DNA of 60,064 nt from CAYTIB01 sp964437725 (GCA_964437725.1 CAYTIB010000002.1:1-60064), one strand, 5' to 3'. Shown: positions 24,973 to 34,970, counted from the stretch's first letter. Made by a program: numbers and translations. The notes: generated by a model not told the origin, from the sequence alone.

Positions 24973-25962
24973 ATGCGTTTCCCAGATAAATCGAGTCATC
25001 AGTTTCGTTTTGGGAAGCAGCGGATGAAACTAATCTTTGCCTTTGCTTTTACTGTTTTAGGATTAACCTTTTTTCTTGGTTATCTATTAGGAAGTTTCTA
25101 TGAGGTGGAATTCTCTTGGCTCTCCCGTGGAAATGAGGAACCGAAACAGCGAGCAGGTAGGTCGTCGGGGTTTCAGTTGGCCTCAATTGAAACCGGGACT
25201 TCTTTGCAACCAATTATCCAAGAAGAGGTCGTAACTAATACTTCTGCAAAACCCCTCTCCGGAGACATGGTTCCTTCTCATCTTGAGGAAAGGAAACGAA
25301 ATGGAAGGGGTGGTGCTATAGATATGTCTAGATTAAAAGAACTAGAACACAAGACTGCACACTCAAAGGGAGAAAATCAGGGGTCCAATCTTCGTGTCGT
25401 CAGTCCACTTGAAGCGGCTTACGATGGCCGTTTAGTGCCTAAGAAGCGAAGCGTTTTATCATCATCGATTTTGAGAAGAGGTGAAGGAAAGAGTTCGAAG
25501 ATTAAGGAGGCGATATCCCAAGCTAGTGATGTTTTTTCCTCTAAGCCTTCGGATAGGTATAATTCCGCGGTTTTAATGCCTCCATCCCTTGATGTTGTTC
25601 TCTCGACTCCATTGCCTCACCATTCCCTATTAAATAAAAATCCTAGGTATGCGTCACCTAAACATGATGTTAGGTCAAAGGGTGGCCGGTCCCAGAGGTT
25701 TTCAAGTGAAGGCCGTTATTATATTCTGGTTGGATCCTTTGCTAATCGTCAGGTTGCCCTGAGGCAACGAGAGAACTTGAGACAAAATGCTTATCCCGCC
25801 TATCTCCGGCAGGTTGATTTTGGGAGAAAGGGGGTTCGGCACCATGTCCTTGTTGGTCGTTATCAAGACGTAGAGCGAGTCACAGAGGAAGCGGGGCGGT
25901 TGCGAAGAATGGAGAACGTCAAACCACGTATTTTTAAAGAGGGTGATGAAAGTATCCGCTGA
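24973..25962 (+). CDS. SPOR-domain membrane protein
   Basis: Single-pass inner-membrane protein with a periplasmic peptidoglycan-binding SPOR domain. A short basic cytoplasmic N terminus is followed by a transmembrane helix (about 17-37) and a long, low-complexity Ser/Lys/Pro-rich linker. The C-terminal SPOR domain (about 245-325) reads YYILVGSFANRQVALR, then HHVLVGRYQD. SPOR domains bind denuded glycans at division septa. The frame opens at TTG 24919, but ATG 24973 preceded by GGAGGGG is preferred, giving 329 aa. It follows argS by 63 nt, a pairing also seen in deltaproteobacteria. Confidence 0.82.
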   Translation: MRFPDKSSHQFRFGKQRMKLIFAFAFTVLGLTFFLGYLLGSFYEVEFSWLSRGNEEPKQRAGRSSGFQLASIETGTSLQPIIQEEVVTNTSAKPLSGDMVPSHLEERKRNGRGGAIDMSRLKELEHKTAHSKGENQGSNLRVVSPLEAAYDGRLVPKKRSVLSSSILRRGEGKSSKIKEAISQASDVFSSKPSDRYNSAVLMPPSLDVVLSTPLPHHSLLNKNPRYASPKHDVRSKGGRSQRFSSEGRYYILVGSFANRQVALRQRENLRQNAYPAYLRQVDFGRKGVRHHVLVGRYQDVERVTEEAGRLRRMENVKPRIFKEGDESIR

Positions 25963-26087
25963 CTTATTTCCCTCTTGCTATTTTCCCGTATTCACTTTAT
26001 CGAACCCTTTTGAAGATGATAATGTCTGTTGACTGAGAGTTTCTGAAAAGTCCGTTCACAGGATACTTTTTACCTTAATATACCGCC

Positions 26088-26116
26088 TTGACAGTCTTCA
26101 GACCGAGACATACCAT
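26088..26116 (+). promoter_or_regulatory. Predicted sigma70 promoter of lipA
   Basis: A perfect -35 TTGACA (26088-26093), a 17-nt spacer and -10 TACCAT (26111-26116) lie 73 nt before the preferred lipA start. Confidence 0.5.
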
Positions 26117-26188
26117 TCACAAAGTGTCTTAAGTGCTGAACTTCATTCGCTTGTGGATTACATTAGAGGCCATAGGGAGGGATTAGAT

Positions 26189-27121
26189 TTGCCATCACGT
26201 TTTCCACCTTGGATGCGAAAGCGTTTGAATTTTAGTGAGGAGACTCATCAAGTAAGGGCGTTGATGCGTCAAAAAAGGCTGCACACAGTTTGCGAAGAGG
26301 CCCATTGTCCTAATCTGTTCGAGTGTTGGTCCAAGCCTACGGCAACTTTCATGATTTTGGGGGATGTCTGCACGAGAAAATGCGGGTTTTGTGCTGTTGA
26401 CACGGGAAAGCCACTGCCAGTTGATCCCCACGAGCCAGAACATGTTGCGGAGGCCGCTGAGCAAATGGGGCTTCGCCACGTGGTGGTGACCTCGGTCGAT
26501 CGAGATGATTTGCCGGATAAGGGAGCAGAGCAATTTGTTCAGACAATAGTTGCTCTTCGCAGACGACTGATAGGTTCTTCTATTGAAATTCTGACCCCAG
26601 ATTTTCGCGGTAATGAGGTGGCAATTCAGCAGGTAATAGAGGCAGAGCCCGATATTTACAATCATAATATAGAAACGGTTCCTCGGTTGTATCGAAGTGT
26701 TCGTATTGGAGCAGATTATCAATGGTCGTTAAAGCTTCTTATGATGGTTGCGGACTCGGGTTTATCTATCACAAAGTCGGGAATCATGGTGGGCCTTGGA
26801 GAAACCCTTGATGAGGTACGAGGTGTCATGAAGGATCTGAGGGAATCTGGTTGTCGTATTCTAACTGTGGGGCAGTATCTCCAGCCCACGACAGATCACT
26901 TGCCTGTTGTCGAATACGTCCATCCTGAACGATTTGCTGAATACGAACAGATTGGACTGGAAATAGGTTTCGATTACGTCTTCTCTGGGCCATTTGTTCG
27001 AAGCTCCTTCAATGCTGAAGACGTATATAAGTCAATTCTACGGAGGTCATCGGAGAATGCTCCGAATCAAGATGGGGCAGCTTCATCCATAGACCGGACA
27101 TATATTCCTATTTCTTATTGA
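26189..27121 (+). CDS. lipA: Lipoyl synthase
   Basis: Radical-SAM enzyme inserting two sulfurs into octanoyl groups on E2/H proteins. The auxiliary cluster motif C-x4-C-x5-C (CEEAHCPNLFEC) and the radical-SAM motif C-x3-C-x2-C (CTRKCGFC) are both present. The C-terminal RSS signature (GPFVRSSF), whose Ser ligates the auxiliary cluster, is also intact. The frame is open from GTG 26153. TTG 26189 has AGGGAGG about 8 nt upstream and gives 310 aa, close to family length, so I prefer it with moderate confidence. Its own promoter is predicted upstream. Confidence 0.94.
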   Translation: MPSRFPPWMRKRLNFSEETHQVRALMRQKRLHTVCEEAHCPNLFECWSKPTATFMILGDVCTRKCGFCAVDTGKPLPVDPHEPEHVAEAAEQMGLRHVVVTSVDRDDLPDKGAEQFVQTIVALRRRLIGSSIEILTPDFRGNEVAIQQVIEAEPDIYNHNIETVPRLYRSVRIGADYQWSLKLLMMVADSGLSITKSGIMVGLGETLDEVRGVMKDLRESGCRILTVGQYLQPTTDHLPVVEYVHPERFAEYEQIGLEIGFDYVFSGPFVRSSFNAEDVYKSILRRSSENAPNQDGAASSIDRTYIPISY

Positions 27122-27192
27122 GATTTCTATACCCGGATAGGATCTCCTGTTTTTCTTGTAATTATTTAACATTACAGTGGGTGATTGTGGTA

Positions 27193-28530
27193 ATGGCCGA
27201 AAAATCGATACTTGACATCGGAATCATAGGTTTTGGAACGGTCGGTACTGGCTTGGTAAGTACCTTGCAGGATAATGCTAGAGAGATTGAGCGTCGTTTG
27301 GGATATCCGATTCGCATTAAGCGAATAGCCGATCTAGACACAGTTACAGATCGTGGCGTTGAGGTGGAATCCGGGATACTTTCAAATGACGTTGATGGTC
27401 TACTTAACGATCCTGATATCGATGTTGTTGTTGAGCTTGTTGGGGGTTACGAACCAGCCAAAACGTTTATTCTGAGGGCCTTGCAAGTCGGAAAGCATGT
27501 CGTAACAGCCAACAAAGCATTGTTGGCTCAACATGGTGAAGAGATTTTTGGGAAAGCGACTGAGATGGGTCTCGAAGTTGGATTTGAGGCCGCTGTCGGT
27601 GGGACTATCCCGGTAATTCGTGCCATCAAGGAAGGCTTTTCTGCCAACAAAATCGAAAAGATTTATGGGATCGTAAACGGTACAGCGAACTATATTCTAA
27701 CGAAAATGACCGAAGAAGGCTTAGATTTTGAAACAGTTTTGACCGAAGCCCAGGAAAAGGGATTTGCTGAGGCCGATCCAACCTTCGATGTGGATGGTAT
27801 AGATTCGGCGCATAAAATTGCAATATTAGCTAATCTTTGTTTTGGTACGCCCGTGGGTATGGAGGACATACTCGTTGAAGGAATTAGACGAATCGAGCCG
27901 GTTGATTTGGATTTTGCCGAAGAGCTTGGATATCGAGTGAAACTGCTTGTGGAGGCCAAACGGATCGAAGGTCAATTGGATGTTAGGGTCTGTCCTACTA
28001 TGTTGTCCAAGGATCAGATTTTGGCGCAAGTGGGGGGGTCTTTCAATGCTATTTGCATAAAAGGAAATAAGTCTGACGCCAATGTTCTTATCGGCAAAGG
28101 TGCGGGATCACTTCCAACCGGAGCTGCAGTGGCTGCTGATGTGATAGAGATTGCAAGGAATCGGGGAATAGCCGCAATCAAGGGAACGGTTTCAAGGGTC
28201 CCGCTTTTAAGCTATACGTCAGAGTCTCGAGAGCCGATTCCCATTCGACCATCGTCTGAGATTCTGGCCTCCTATTACCTCCGGTGCATGGTTGAAGATC
28301 GACCCGGTGTGCTTTCTGCGATCTCAGGCATTTTGGGGCGAAATGATATCAGCATAGAGGCCGTCATTCAAAAAGGCCGTCTGGAGGGAGGGCACGTACC
28401 ACTTGTGATGATGACACATAGGGCACGTGAAAAAGACGTTCAGAAGGCATTAACGGAAATTGACGGGTTGGATTTTGTTGGAGTCCCCACGATGCTGATT
28501 CGTGTCGAAGCGTCAGAAGGGCAGATGTAA
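27193..28530 (+). CDS. hom: Homoserine dehydrogenase
   Basis: NAD(P)-dependent reduction of aspartate semialdehyde to homoserine. The Rossmann motif GIIGFGTVGTGL, the catalytic-domain segments VGGTIPVIRAIKEG and IYGIVNGTANYIL, and EADPTFDVDGIDSAHK are present. A C-terminal ACT domain (VEDRPGVLSAISGILGRND) suggests feedback regulation by threonine. The frame begins upstream at 27118, but ATG 27193 gives the proper N terminus (MAEKSILDIGIIG) and 445 aa. Its stop overlaps the thrC start by 1 nt (TAATG). Confidence 0.95.
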   Translation: MAEKSILDIGIIGFGTVGTGLVSTLQDNAREIERRLGYPIRIKRIADLDTVTDRGVEVESGILSNDVDGLLNDPDIDVVVELVGGYEPAKTFILRALQVGKHVVTANKALLAQHGEEIFGKATEMGLEVGFEAAVGGTIPVIRAIKEGFSANKIEKIYGIVNGTANYILTKMTEEGLDFETVLTEAQEKGFAEADPTFDVDGIDSAHKIAILANLCFGTPVGMEDILVEGIRRIEPVDLDFAEELGYRVKLLVEAKRIEGQLDVRVCPTMLSKDQILAQVGGSFNAICIKGNKSDANVLIGKGAGSLPTGAAVAADVIEIARNRGIAAIKGTVSRVPLLSYTSESREPIPIRPSSEILASYYLRCMVEDRPGVLSAISGILGRNDISIEAVIQKGRLEGGHVPLVMMTHRAREKDVQKALTEIDGLDFVGVPTMLIRVEASEGQM

Positions 28531-29663
28531 TGTCCTCCGATGAGCCTCCGATGTCCGAGAAGGTGGCCCCAGCTCATTCGGGTTCCCCTAATAATCCAGT
28601 ATGCTTGTGGCCAGGTATTATATGGCAATACAGAGACTATCTATCCGTATCTGAATCTACCCCTGTAGTGACCCTTCAAGAGGGTAATACACCACTCATC
28701 GAAGCCCGACTTCTTGCTGAAAGACTAGATTTGAATGCGGAAGTTTTGCTAAAGCTTGAAGGTCTTAATCCGACTGGATCTTTCAAGGATAGGGGAATGA
28801 CACTAGCTGTTTCTAAGGCAGTTGAAACAGGAGCGCAGGCTGTGATTTGTGCTTCTACGGGGAACACATCGGCATCGGCAGCCGCCTATGCTGCAAAGGC
28901 GGGGATTCGGTGTATTGTTCTTATCCCTCGTGGAAAGATTGCATTAGGTAAGCTTACTCAAGCGATGATACATTCCTCTGAAGTACTTCAGGTTGAGGGT
29001 AGCTTTGATCAAGCGTTGGATCTGGTTCGTGAGCTTTGTAGGGATTACGCGATCACTTTAGTTAATTCTCTCAATCCGGATCGCCTGGAGGGGCAAAAAA
29101 CTGCTGCGTTTGAAATTTGCGAACAACTAGGAGGTGTTGCACCAGATTTGCACTATATTCCGGTAGGGAATGCTGGAAATATTACAGCCTACTGGAAGGG
29201 GTATGGACAATTTCTAAAGAAAAGCATTATTTCTTCGATTCCCGAGATGCGAGGTTGGCAGGCCGAAGGTGCGGCGCCTATCGTGCGGGGACATGTTGTT
29301 GAGAACCCGGAAACGTTCGCGACTGCGATTCGAATAGGTAATCCAGCCAGTTGGGAAAGTGCTGTCACTGCGGTCAAGGAATCAGGTGGGCAAATGGGTA
29401 TGGTGACTGATGAAGAGATTTTGAGCGCATATCATTTACTTGCTTCAACAGAGGGAATATTTTGTGAGCCGGCATCAGCAGCCTCTGTTGCCGGATTGAA
29501 GAAGGATGCAAAGGTTGGGAGAATCCCCTCAGGTGCAAAGGTTGTTTGTACTTTAACTGGCCACGGGTTGAAGGATCCTGAGAGTGTTATCAAGATAAGT
29601 CAGAAACCTACGATTGTTGAAGCAGGGATTCAATCTGTTGTGGAGCAATTAGGGCTGGACTGA
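28530..29663 (+). CDS. thrC: Threonine synthase
   Basis: PLP enzyme converting O-phosphohomoserine to threonine. The PLP lysine is Lys86 in PTGSFKDRGM. The substrate/phosphate-binding segments STGNTSASAAAYAAKAG and VGNAGNITAYWKGY are also seen. At 377 aa it belongs to the short threonine synthase class. It is translationally coupled to hom by a 1-nt overlap and followed 29 nt later by the proposed homoserine kinase that would supply its substrate. Confidence 0.93.
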   Translation: MSSDEPPMSEKVAPAHSGSPNNPVCLWPGIIWQYRDYLSVSESTPVVTLQEGNTPLIEARLLAERLDLNAEVLLKLEGLNPTGSFKDRGMTLAVSKAVETGAQAVICASTGNTSASAAAYAAKAGIRCIVLIPRGKIALGKLTQAMIHSSEVLQVEGSFDQALDLVRELCRDYAITLVNSLNPDRLEGQKTAAFEICEQLGGVAPDLHYIPVGNAGNITAYWKGYGQFLKKSIISSIPEMRGWQAEGAAPIVRGHVVENPETFATAIRIGNPASWESAVTAVKESGGQMGMVTDEEILSAYHLLASTEGIFCEPASAASVAGLKKDAKVGRIPSGAKVVCTLTGHGLKDPESVIKISQKPTIVEAGIQSVVEQLGLD

Positions 29664-29692
29664 CCCTCTATAAAAGAAAGGAAGATGACCCG

Positions 29693-30883
29693 GTGAAATT
29701 TTTAGTTTTACTGGGAGGGGGAATGGCTGATGAGGCCCTTGGAGTTCTTAATAATCGCTCTCCCCTCGAAGCTGCTTTAACCCCGAACCTGGATCGAATT
29801 ACAGCAAAAGCAAAAACGGGAATGATTCAAACGATTCCGAAAGGATCGGAGCCAGTTTCTGAGACAGCTCTTGCAAATTTACTTGGCTCTGAGAATTTAT
29901 CAAAATCAAACCCAAGAGGTCCTCTTGAAGCAATGGGTTTGGGTTGTCCTGTAAACGTAGACCAAGTGGCTTTGCACTTTAATTTTGTCCATTTGTTTAC
30001 TGACTACCAGAGACTGATTTTGGCGGATCAAACCGCAGGAATTGAAGACGATGATGAGGGGCGTTTGTTTGCAGAATGCCTCCAGGGTGTTCTCGGTGAC
30101 GAAGATTTGAAATTTTTGCATGTTAGTGAATACCGAGGCCTTATGTTATGGAGAAATGGACCTAATGATTTGGACTTAACTCCGACCCACGAAATACTCG
30201 GGGCAGAGGTGAAAGGCTTTATGCCAAAGGGCGATCGTAGCAGGGAATTGGACCAAATATGCAATAGCGCCCAGATGGTTCTTGCCAACCATCCAGCTAA
30301 TAACGAACGTAGAATTAGGGGTAAGACGGTTGTAAATAGTATTTGGGTTTTTGGTGCCGGTAACCGAATGGAACCCGAAAATGATTTTTCAAGGCAGTGG
30401 GGATTAAACGGTGGCCTTCTCACAAAATCTATTGCACTCAAGGGTGTTGCCAGCTCCTTTGGTATGGACGTGTTAGTTGTAGCAGATGGTGAGGACACCG
30501 CCCATTTGTGGGCGGAGACGTGTGTAAACTATCTTGAAGAATCGGATGTGCTTTTTGTTCATATTGATGCAGGAGACAAAGCTGCGCACCTTATGAATGC
30601 GGAACAAAAGGTGGAAACTATAGGGAATTTCGATTTACTAGTAGGTGCAATACACGAAGGTTTGGTTTCTCTTGGTGATTATCGGATGGCTATATTGGCT
30701 GATCATAGAACAAGTCCGATTGACGGCCAACATTCCTCTGCGCCTGTTCCACTCGTTCTTTGTGGTAGTGACATTGTTGCGGATCGAGGGAAGAAATTTG
30801 ATGAGCGACTTTTGGTTCGGGGAAGTATTAGATTGGTAGATGGATCAAAATTGATGCCTTGTCTTTTAGGTGGTAGGGAATAG
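29693..30883 (+). CDS. Phosphoglycerate mutase-like protein, proposed homoserine kinase
   Basis: Archaeal-type cofactor-independent phosphoglycerate mutase family (ApgM/COG3635). Homologues beside threonine genes in bacteria lacking thrB have been proposed to act as homoserine kinase (TIGR02535-type). The N-terminal LLGGGMADE aligns with the metal site LGDGMAD, so the usual Asp is Gly9. Ser56 in PVSETALANLLG aligns with the nucleophile Ser of the GSDVANLS motif, whose next residues are changed. The metal-site DKAAH and ADH remain. GTG 29693 has AAGGAAG upstream. No thrB is seen between hom and lysC, which supports the kinase idea; a mutase role is the alternative. Confidence 0.75.
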   Translation: MKFLVLLGGGMADEALGVLNNRSPLEAALTPNLDRITAKAKTGMIQTIPKGSEPVSETALANLLGSENLSKSNPRGPLEAMGLGCPVNVDQVALHFNFVHLFTDYQRLILADQTAGIEDDDEGRLFAECLQGVLGDEDLKFLHVSEYRGLMLWRNGPNDLDLTPTHEILGAEVKGFMPKGDRSRELDQICNSAQMVLANHPANNERRIRGKTVVNSIWVFGAGNRMEPENDFSRQWGLNGGLLTKSIALKGVASSFGMDVLVVADGEDTAHLWAETCVNYLEESDVLFVHIDAGDKAAHLMNAEQKVETIGNFDLLVGAIHEGLVSLGDYRMAILADHRTSPIDGQHSSAPVPLVLCGSDIVADRGKKFDERLLVRGSIRLVDGSKLMPCLLGGRE

Positions 30884-30986
30884 GTAGGATAGGGCTATAT
30901 GGATGTTATGTGGTGGGTTATTAATGCGCCCCCGTGGAAACGTTGCAGACATTTTTGGATAAGTTGGTTTTGGTGGATTCAAAGGC

Positions 30987-32219
30987 ATGGCACTTTTAGT
31001 TCAAAAATATGGGGGGACTTCTGTAGGGAATTTGGATCGTATACGTGATGTCGCGTCACGTATAGGAAAGGCAGTAGTCGGAGGCCACCAGGTTGTTGTT
31101 GTAGTTTCTGCAATGGCGGGTGAAACTGATAAGCTAGTTGATATGGCTCACCAGTTGGCTGGGTTCCCTAATCAACGTGAGATGGATTACCTTCTTTCGT
31201 CGGGAGAACGCGTCACAAGCTCGTTGTTAGCCATAGCTTTGAATGCTGCCGGTTATTCAGCCCTGTCATTTACGGGGTTCCGCGCAGGAATCAGGACAAC
31301 TGGAAACCACACATCAGCCAGGATTAGTGAAGTCGTGGCTGATGAAATTGTTGCAGCTCTTAAGAATAAACAAATTCCTGTGGTAGCCGGATTCCAGGGA
31401 GTTAGCGATAATCGAGATGTGACAACGCTCGGCCGTGGTGGTTCGGATTTGACAGCCGTAGCACTGGCGGCGGCTCTGAACGCTGATCGGTGTCAGATTT
31501 TGACAGATGTCGCAGGAGTATATACTGCGGATCCTAGGGTGGTTCCAGATGCAAGAAAGATCCCTCGAATCTCTTATGATGAAATGCTAGAGATGGCGGG
31601 GTTGGGAGCTAAGGTTTTGCAAGCTCGGTCAGTTGAGTTTGCAAAAAAATATAATGTAATGGTGGAAGTACGATCTACTTTTGTGGATGAGGAAGGTACC
31701 GTGGTTACTCAAGCAGATGAAGGATTGGAAGGCGGTGTTGTTTCTGCTGTTAATTGTGATCGTCAGCAGGCTCAGATCACACTCGCTGGGATTCACGACA
31801 GGCCAGGAATTGCCGGAAGACTGTTCGGAGATCTTGCAGATGCTGGTATCGTGGTTGACATGATTGTCCAGAATGTCGGGTCCAATGAGACGGCAGATAT
31901 TTCGTTCACTGTTCCACTTGACTCTCTCCCAAGAGCAAGGGAAATCATGGATTCCACGAGCTTGGATCTAGGTGCGAGTGCAATCAAAACTAACGATCAA
32001 ATTGCCAAGGTTTCAATCGTTGGAATCGGGATGAGAAGCCACTCGGGAATTGCAGCTAAGATGTTCGGGACTCTAGCTGGATTGGAGATCAATATTTCCA
32101 TGATTAGTACTTCTGAGATCCTCGTATCGTGCGTGGTTGACACCAAATGTGCGGAATTGGCGGTCCGTTCCCTTCATGAAGCTTTTGGATTGGAAAAAGA
32201 CCCAAGTTTGAAGGACTGA
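30987..32219 (+). CDS. lysC: Aspartate kinase
   Basis: First enzyme of the aspartate family pathway (lysine, threonine, methionine). The kinase domain has KYGGTSVGNLDRI at the N terminus, TTLGRGGSDLTAVALAA and the DVAGVYTADPR loop. Two C-terminal ACT domains (from about residue 265, HDRPGIAGRLFG and IGMRSHSGIAAKMF) imply allosteric control by lysine and/or threonine. The 410-aa length is standard for the monofunctional form. It is positioned in the threonine/isoleucine gene run. Confidence 0.96.
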   Translation: MALLVQKYGGTSVGNLDRIRDVASRIGKAVVGGHQVVVVVSAMAGETDKLVDMAHQLAGFPNQREMDYLLSSGERVTSSLLAIALNAAGYSALSFTGFRAGIRTTGNHTSARISEVVADEIVAALKNKQIPVVAGFQGVSDNRDVTTLGRGGSDLTAVALAAALNADRCQILTDVAGVYTADPRVVPDARKIPRISYDEMLEMAGLGAKVLQARSVEFAKKYNVMVEVRSTFVDEEGTVVTQADEGLEGGVVSAVNCDRQQAQITLAGIHDRPGIAGRLFGDLADAGIVVDMIVQNVGSNETADISFTVPLDSLPRAREIMDSTSLDLGASAIKTNDQIAKVSIVGIGMRSHSGIAAKMFGTLAGLEINISMISTSEILVSCVVDTKCAELAVRSLHEAFGLEKDPSLKD

Positions 32220-32290
32220 AAGTATCAAGTTTTGCTTTTGTGACAAAAACATCGTATTTGGTGAGTGAAGCGAAAATTCCGAGAAAAAAA

Positions 32291-33937
32291 ATGACCGAGC
32301 GAATAACAATTTATGACTGTACCCTCAGAGACGGTACTCAAGGAGAAGAAATAGCTTTTTCAATTGAGGACAAACTGCGAATCGCTGAGAAACTGGACCA
32401 ATTAGGAATCAACTATATTGAGGGAGGCTGGCCGGGCTCTAATCCTAAAGACATGGGGTTTTTTGATGCAGCTAAGAAACTACAGTTGCGCCAAGCCCGT
32501 ATAGCAGCTTTTGGCAGCACGAGACGGGCGGCTAATAAGGTCAATAAAGATCCCAATATCAATGCTCTGCTGAAAGCGGAAACTCCTGTTATCACTATTT
32601 TCGGAAAGTCTTGGGACTTTCATGTACACAAGGCGCTGCGCACTAGCCTACCGAAAAATCTTGAGTTAATAGAGGATTCGGTATCCTACTTAGTAAAGCG
32701 TTGTGACGAAGTGGTTTATGATGCCGAACATTTTTTTGACGGATTTCAAAAAAACCCGGAATATGCTCTTAAAACAATTCGTGCTGCAGAGGCAGGAGGG
32801 GCTAATTGTATTGTTCTCTGTGATACAAACGGTGGAGCTCTCCCGTCCCTGATTATCGAAGGGATGAATGCTGCTAAGGAAGCCGTGTCTACGGTCCTAG
32901 GTATTCATACACATAATGATTCAGAACTAGCTGTTGCCAACACCCTTGCAGCTGTGGAAGAAGGGGCTGTCCACGTTCAAGGATGTATAAATGGATACGG
33001 TGAGCGCTGTGGGAATGCGAACCTTAGTTCAATCATTCCAGACCTTCAACTTAAGATGGGTTATAGATGCATGACCACTAGCCAGATGCGTAAATTAAGA
33101 GAGGTTTCCCATTTTGTTGATGAATTAGCAAATTGTCGGCCAAATACCCACCAACCATTTGTGGGCAACAGCGCATTTGCTCACAAGGGTGGAGTACACG
33201 TACAGGCTGTCCTGCGAGACCCGGATACATATGAGCATATGTCCCCTGAAGAAGTTGGTAATAGAAGGCGTGTTTTGGTTTCTGATTTGTCGGGGCGGGC
33301 GAACGTTGTCTACAAAGCAAAGGAATTTGGGATCGAACTCGATGCGAAGGATCCCGAAACAATGGAGATTGTTAAACAGTTAAAAAATTTAGAGAATCAA
33401 GGGTACCAGTTTGAGGCCGCTGAAGGTTCTTTTGACCTACTTATGAAAGAAGCTAAAGGGCAGAGGAGGAAATTTTTCGATCTCGTTGGTTACCGTGTAA
33501 CGGTTGAAAAACCGGACGAGAATTCACCGGCCCGTGCAGAAGCCACAATTCAAGTAGCTGTAGACGGAAGGTTAGAGCACACAGCGGCTGAAGGTAATGG
33601 ACCAGTGGATGCCTTAAACAATGCTTTACGAAAGGCCCTGGAGAAGTTTTATCCTCGATTGTCTGAGACCGAATTGATTGATTATAAAGTTAGGATTCTG
33701 AACGAATCAGCTGCTACGGAGGCGACGACTCGAGTCCTGATTCAATCCAGTGATAAAAACTCGAAATGGGGTACGGTTGGAGTTTCTCCTAATATAATTG
33801 AAGCCTCTTGGGAAGCATTGGTTGACAGTTTCGAATACAAACTTACGAAGAGTAGTCGAAGAACAACCGTTTCTGTGAGTAAGAAAAAAGGCAAACAAAA
33901 ACCTGAAGTCAGGGGAACTCGTCGGTCGACCTCCTGA
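32291..33937 (+). CDS. cimA: (R)-citramalate synthase
   Basis: Condenses acetyl-CoA with pyruvate to citramalate for the threonine-independent route to isoleucine. The HMGL/DmpG domain has YDCTLRDGTQGEE and GGWPGSNPKD. Metal-binding HTHNDSELA and GCINGYGERCGNANL follow. The C-terminal LeuA-type regulatory dimerisation domain starts near residue 415. At about 548 aa it fits the CimA (TIGR00977-like) group rather than 2-isopropylmalate synthase. The frame opens at GTG 32240; ATG 32291 gives the usual N terminus. It follows lysC and precedes glyQ by 8 nt. Confidence 0.88.
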   Translation: MTERITIYDCTLRDGTQGEEIAFSIEDKLRIAEKLDQLGINYIEGGWPGSNPKDMGFFDAAKKLQLRQARIAAFGSTRRAANKVNKDPNINALLKAETPVITIFGKSWDFHVHKALRTSLPKNLELIEDSVSYLVKRCDEVVYDAEHFFDGFQKNPEYALKTIRAAEAGGANCIVLCDTNGGALPSLIIEGMNAAKEAVSTVLGIHTHNDSELAVANTLAAVEEGAVHVQGCINGYGERCGNANLSSIIPDLQLKMGYRCMTTSQMRKLREVSHFVDELANCRPNTHQPFVGNSAFAHKGGVHVQAVLRDPDTYEHMSPEEVGNRRRVLVSDLSGRANVVYKAKEFGIELDAKDPETMEIVKQLKNLENQGYQFEAAEGSFDLLMKEAKGQRRKFFDLVGYRVTVEKPDENSPARAEATIQVAVDGRLEHTAAEGNGPVDALNNALRKALEKFYPRLSETELIDYKVRILNESAATEATTRVLIQSSDKNSKWGTVGVSPNIIEASWEALVDSFEYKLTKSSRRTTVSVSKKKGKQKPEVRGTRRSTS

Positions 33938-33945
33938 GGCAAAAA

Positions 33946-34872
33946 ATGAACTCTAACAACAGCTTTCAGGAAGTCATTCTGTGTCTGGAACGATACTGGT
34001 CTGATTACGGTTGTGTGATTCAACAACCTTACGATATTGAGGTGGGTGCGGGTACTATGAATCCAGCCACCTTTCTTCGTGTTTTGGGACCAGAACCGTG
34101 GAGTGTTGCGTATGTGGAGCCCTCCCGGAGACCAACCGATGGGCGATATGGCGAAAACCCTAATCGCCTCCAACACTACTATCAGTATCAAGTAATCTTG
34201 AAGCCATCCCCACTCGAGATCCAGCAAGTATATCTAGATAGCCTTGTAGCACTAGGAATCGAACCACTTAAGCACGATATTAGATTTGTTGAGGACGACT
34301 GGGAGTCCCCTACTCTTGGAGCGTGGGGATTGGGATGGGAAGTTTGGCTAGATGGAATGGAGATCACGCAGTTTACTTATTTCCAACAGGCTGGTGGTCT
34401 CGATTTGAAACCCGTTTCAGTGGAACTGACATATGGCCTCGAGCGTATTGCTATGTATCTTCAGAAAGCTGAGAACATCTACGATTTGATCTGGACAGAA
34501 GGTATTACCTATCGCGATATTCATCATGGGAGTGAGGTTGAATTTTCTAGATATAATTTTGAGCTAGCTGACGTTGAGGTTCATCTGGAATTGTTCAATC
34601 TCCATGAGAGTGAGGCACTGAAACTTTTGGAAGAAGGTCAAACTGTTCTTCCGGCTTATGATCACTGCCTGAAATGCTCGCACATTTTCAATGTGTTGGA
34701 TGCCCGTGGTGCAATTAGTGTGTCTGAACGTACTGCTTACATTGGAAGAATTCGAAAGATTGCACGTCGTGTGGCAGAAGCACATGTCCGATTTCGTGAA
34801 GAAATGGGATTCCCTTTATGTGATAAGGACATTCCGGCTTCTTCCACCAGGAGTAACAATGAGAAAGGTTAG
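33946..34872 (+). CDS. glyQ: Glycyl-tRNA synthetase alpha subunit
   Basis: Catalytic alpha subunit of the bacterial alpha2-beta2 glycyl-tRNA synthetase. The family signature runs from ERYWSDYGCVIQQPYD through MNPATFLRVLGPEPW to EPSRRPTDGRYGENPNRLQ. The 308-aa length is normal. It starts at ATG 33946, 8 nt after cimA, and is followed by the beta subunit. Confidence 0.97.
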   Translation: MNSNNSFQEVILCLERYWSDYGCVIQQPYDIEVGAGTMNPATFLRVLGPEPWSVAYVEPSRRPTDGRYGENPNRLQHYYQYQVILKPSPLEIQQVYLDSLVALGIEPLKHDIRFVEDDWESPTLGAWGLGWEVWLDGMEITQFTYFQQAGGLDLKPVSVELTYGLERIAMYLQKAENIYDLIWTEGITYRDIHHGSEVEFSRYNFELADVEVHLELFNLHESEALKLLEEGQTVLPAYDHCLKCSHIFNVLDARGAISVSERTAYIGRIRKIARRVAEAHVRFREEMGFPLCDKDIPASSTRSNNEKG

Positions 34873-34970
34873 GTGTGTTGCTTGTCTCTGTAGTATCATT
34901 TTTTAATCCGTATTGAAGACTCATTTATGTTACTGCTACCTAGGGGCACCCTTCATTTCTTAGAGAATTT

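Noticed and set aside
26195..26722. 175-codon open frame antisense to lipA
   Set aside because: Lies entirely inside a highly conserved enzyme gene and has no domain features of its own.
33742..34227. 161-codon minus-strand open frame across the cimA/glyQ junction
   Set aside because: Both plus-strand genes are unmistakable; the antisense product looks like random translation.
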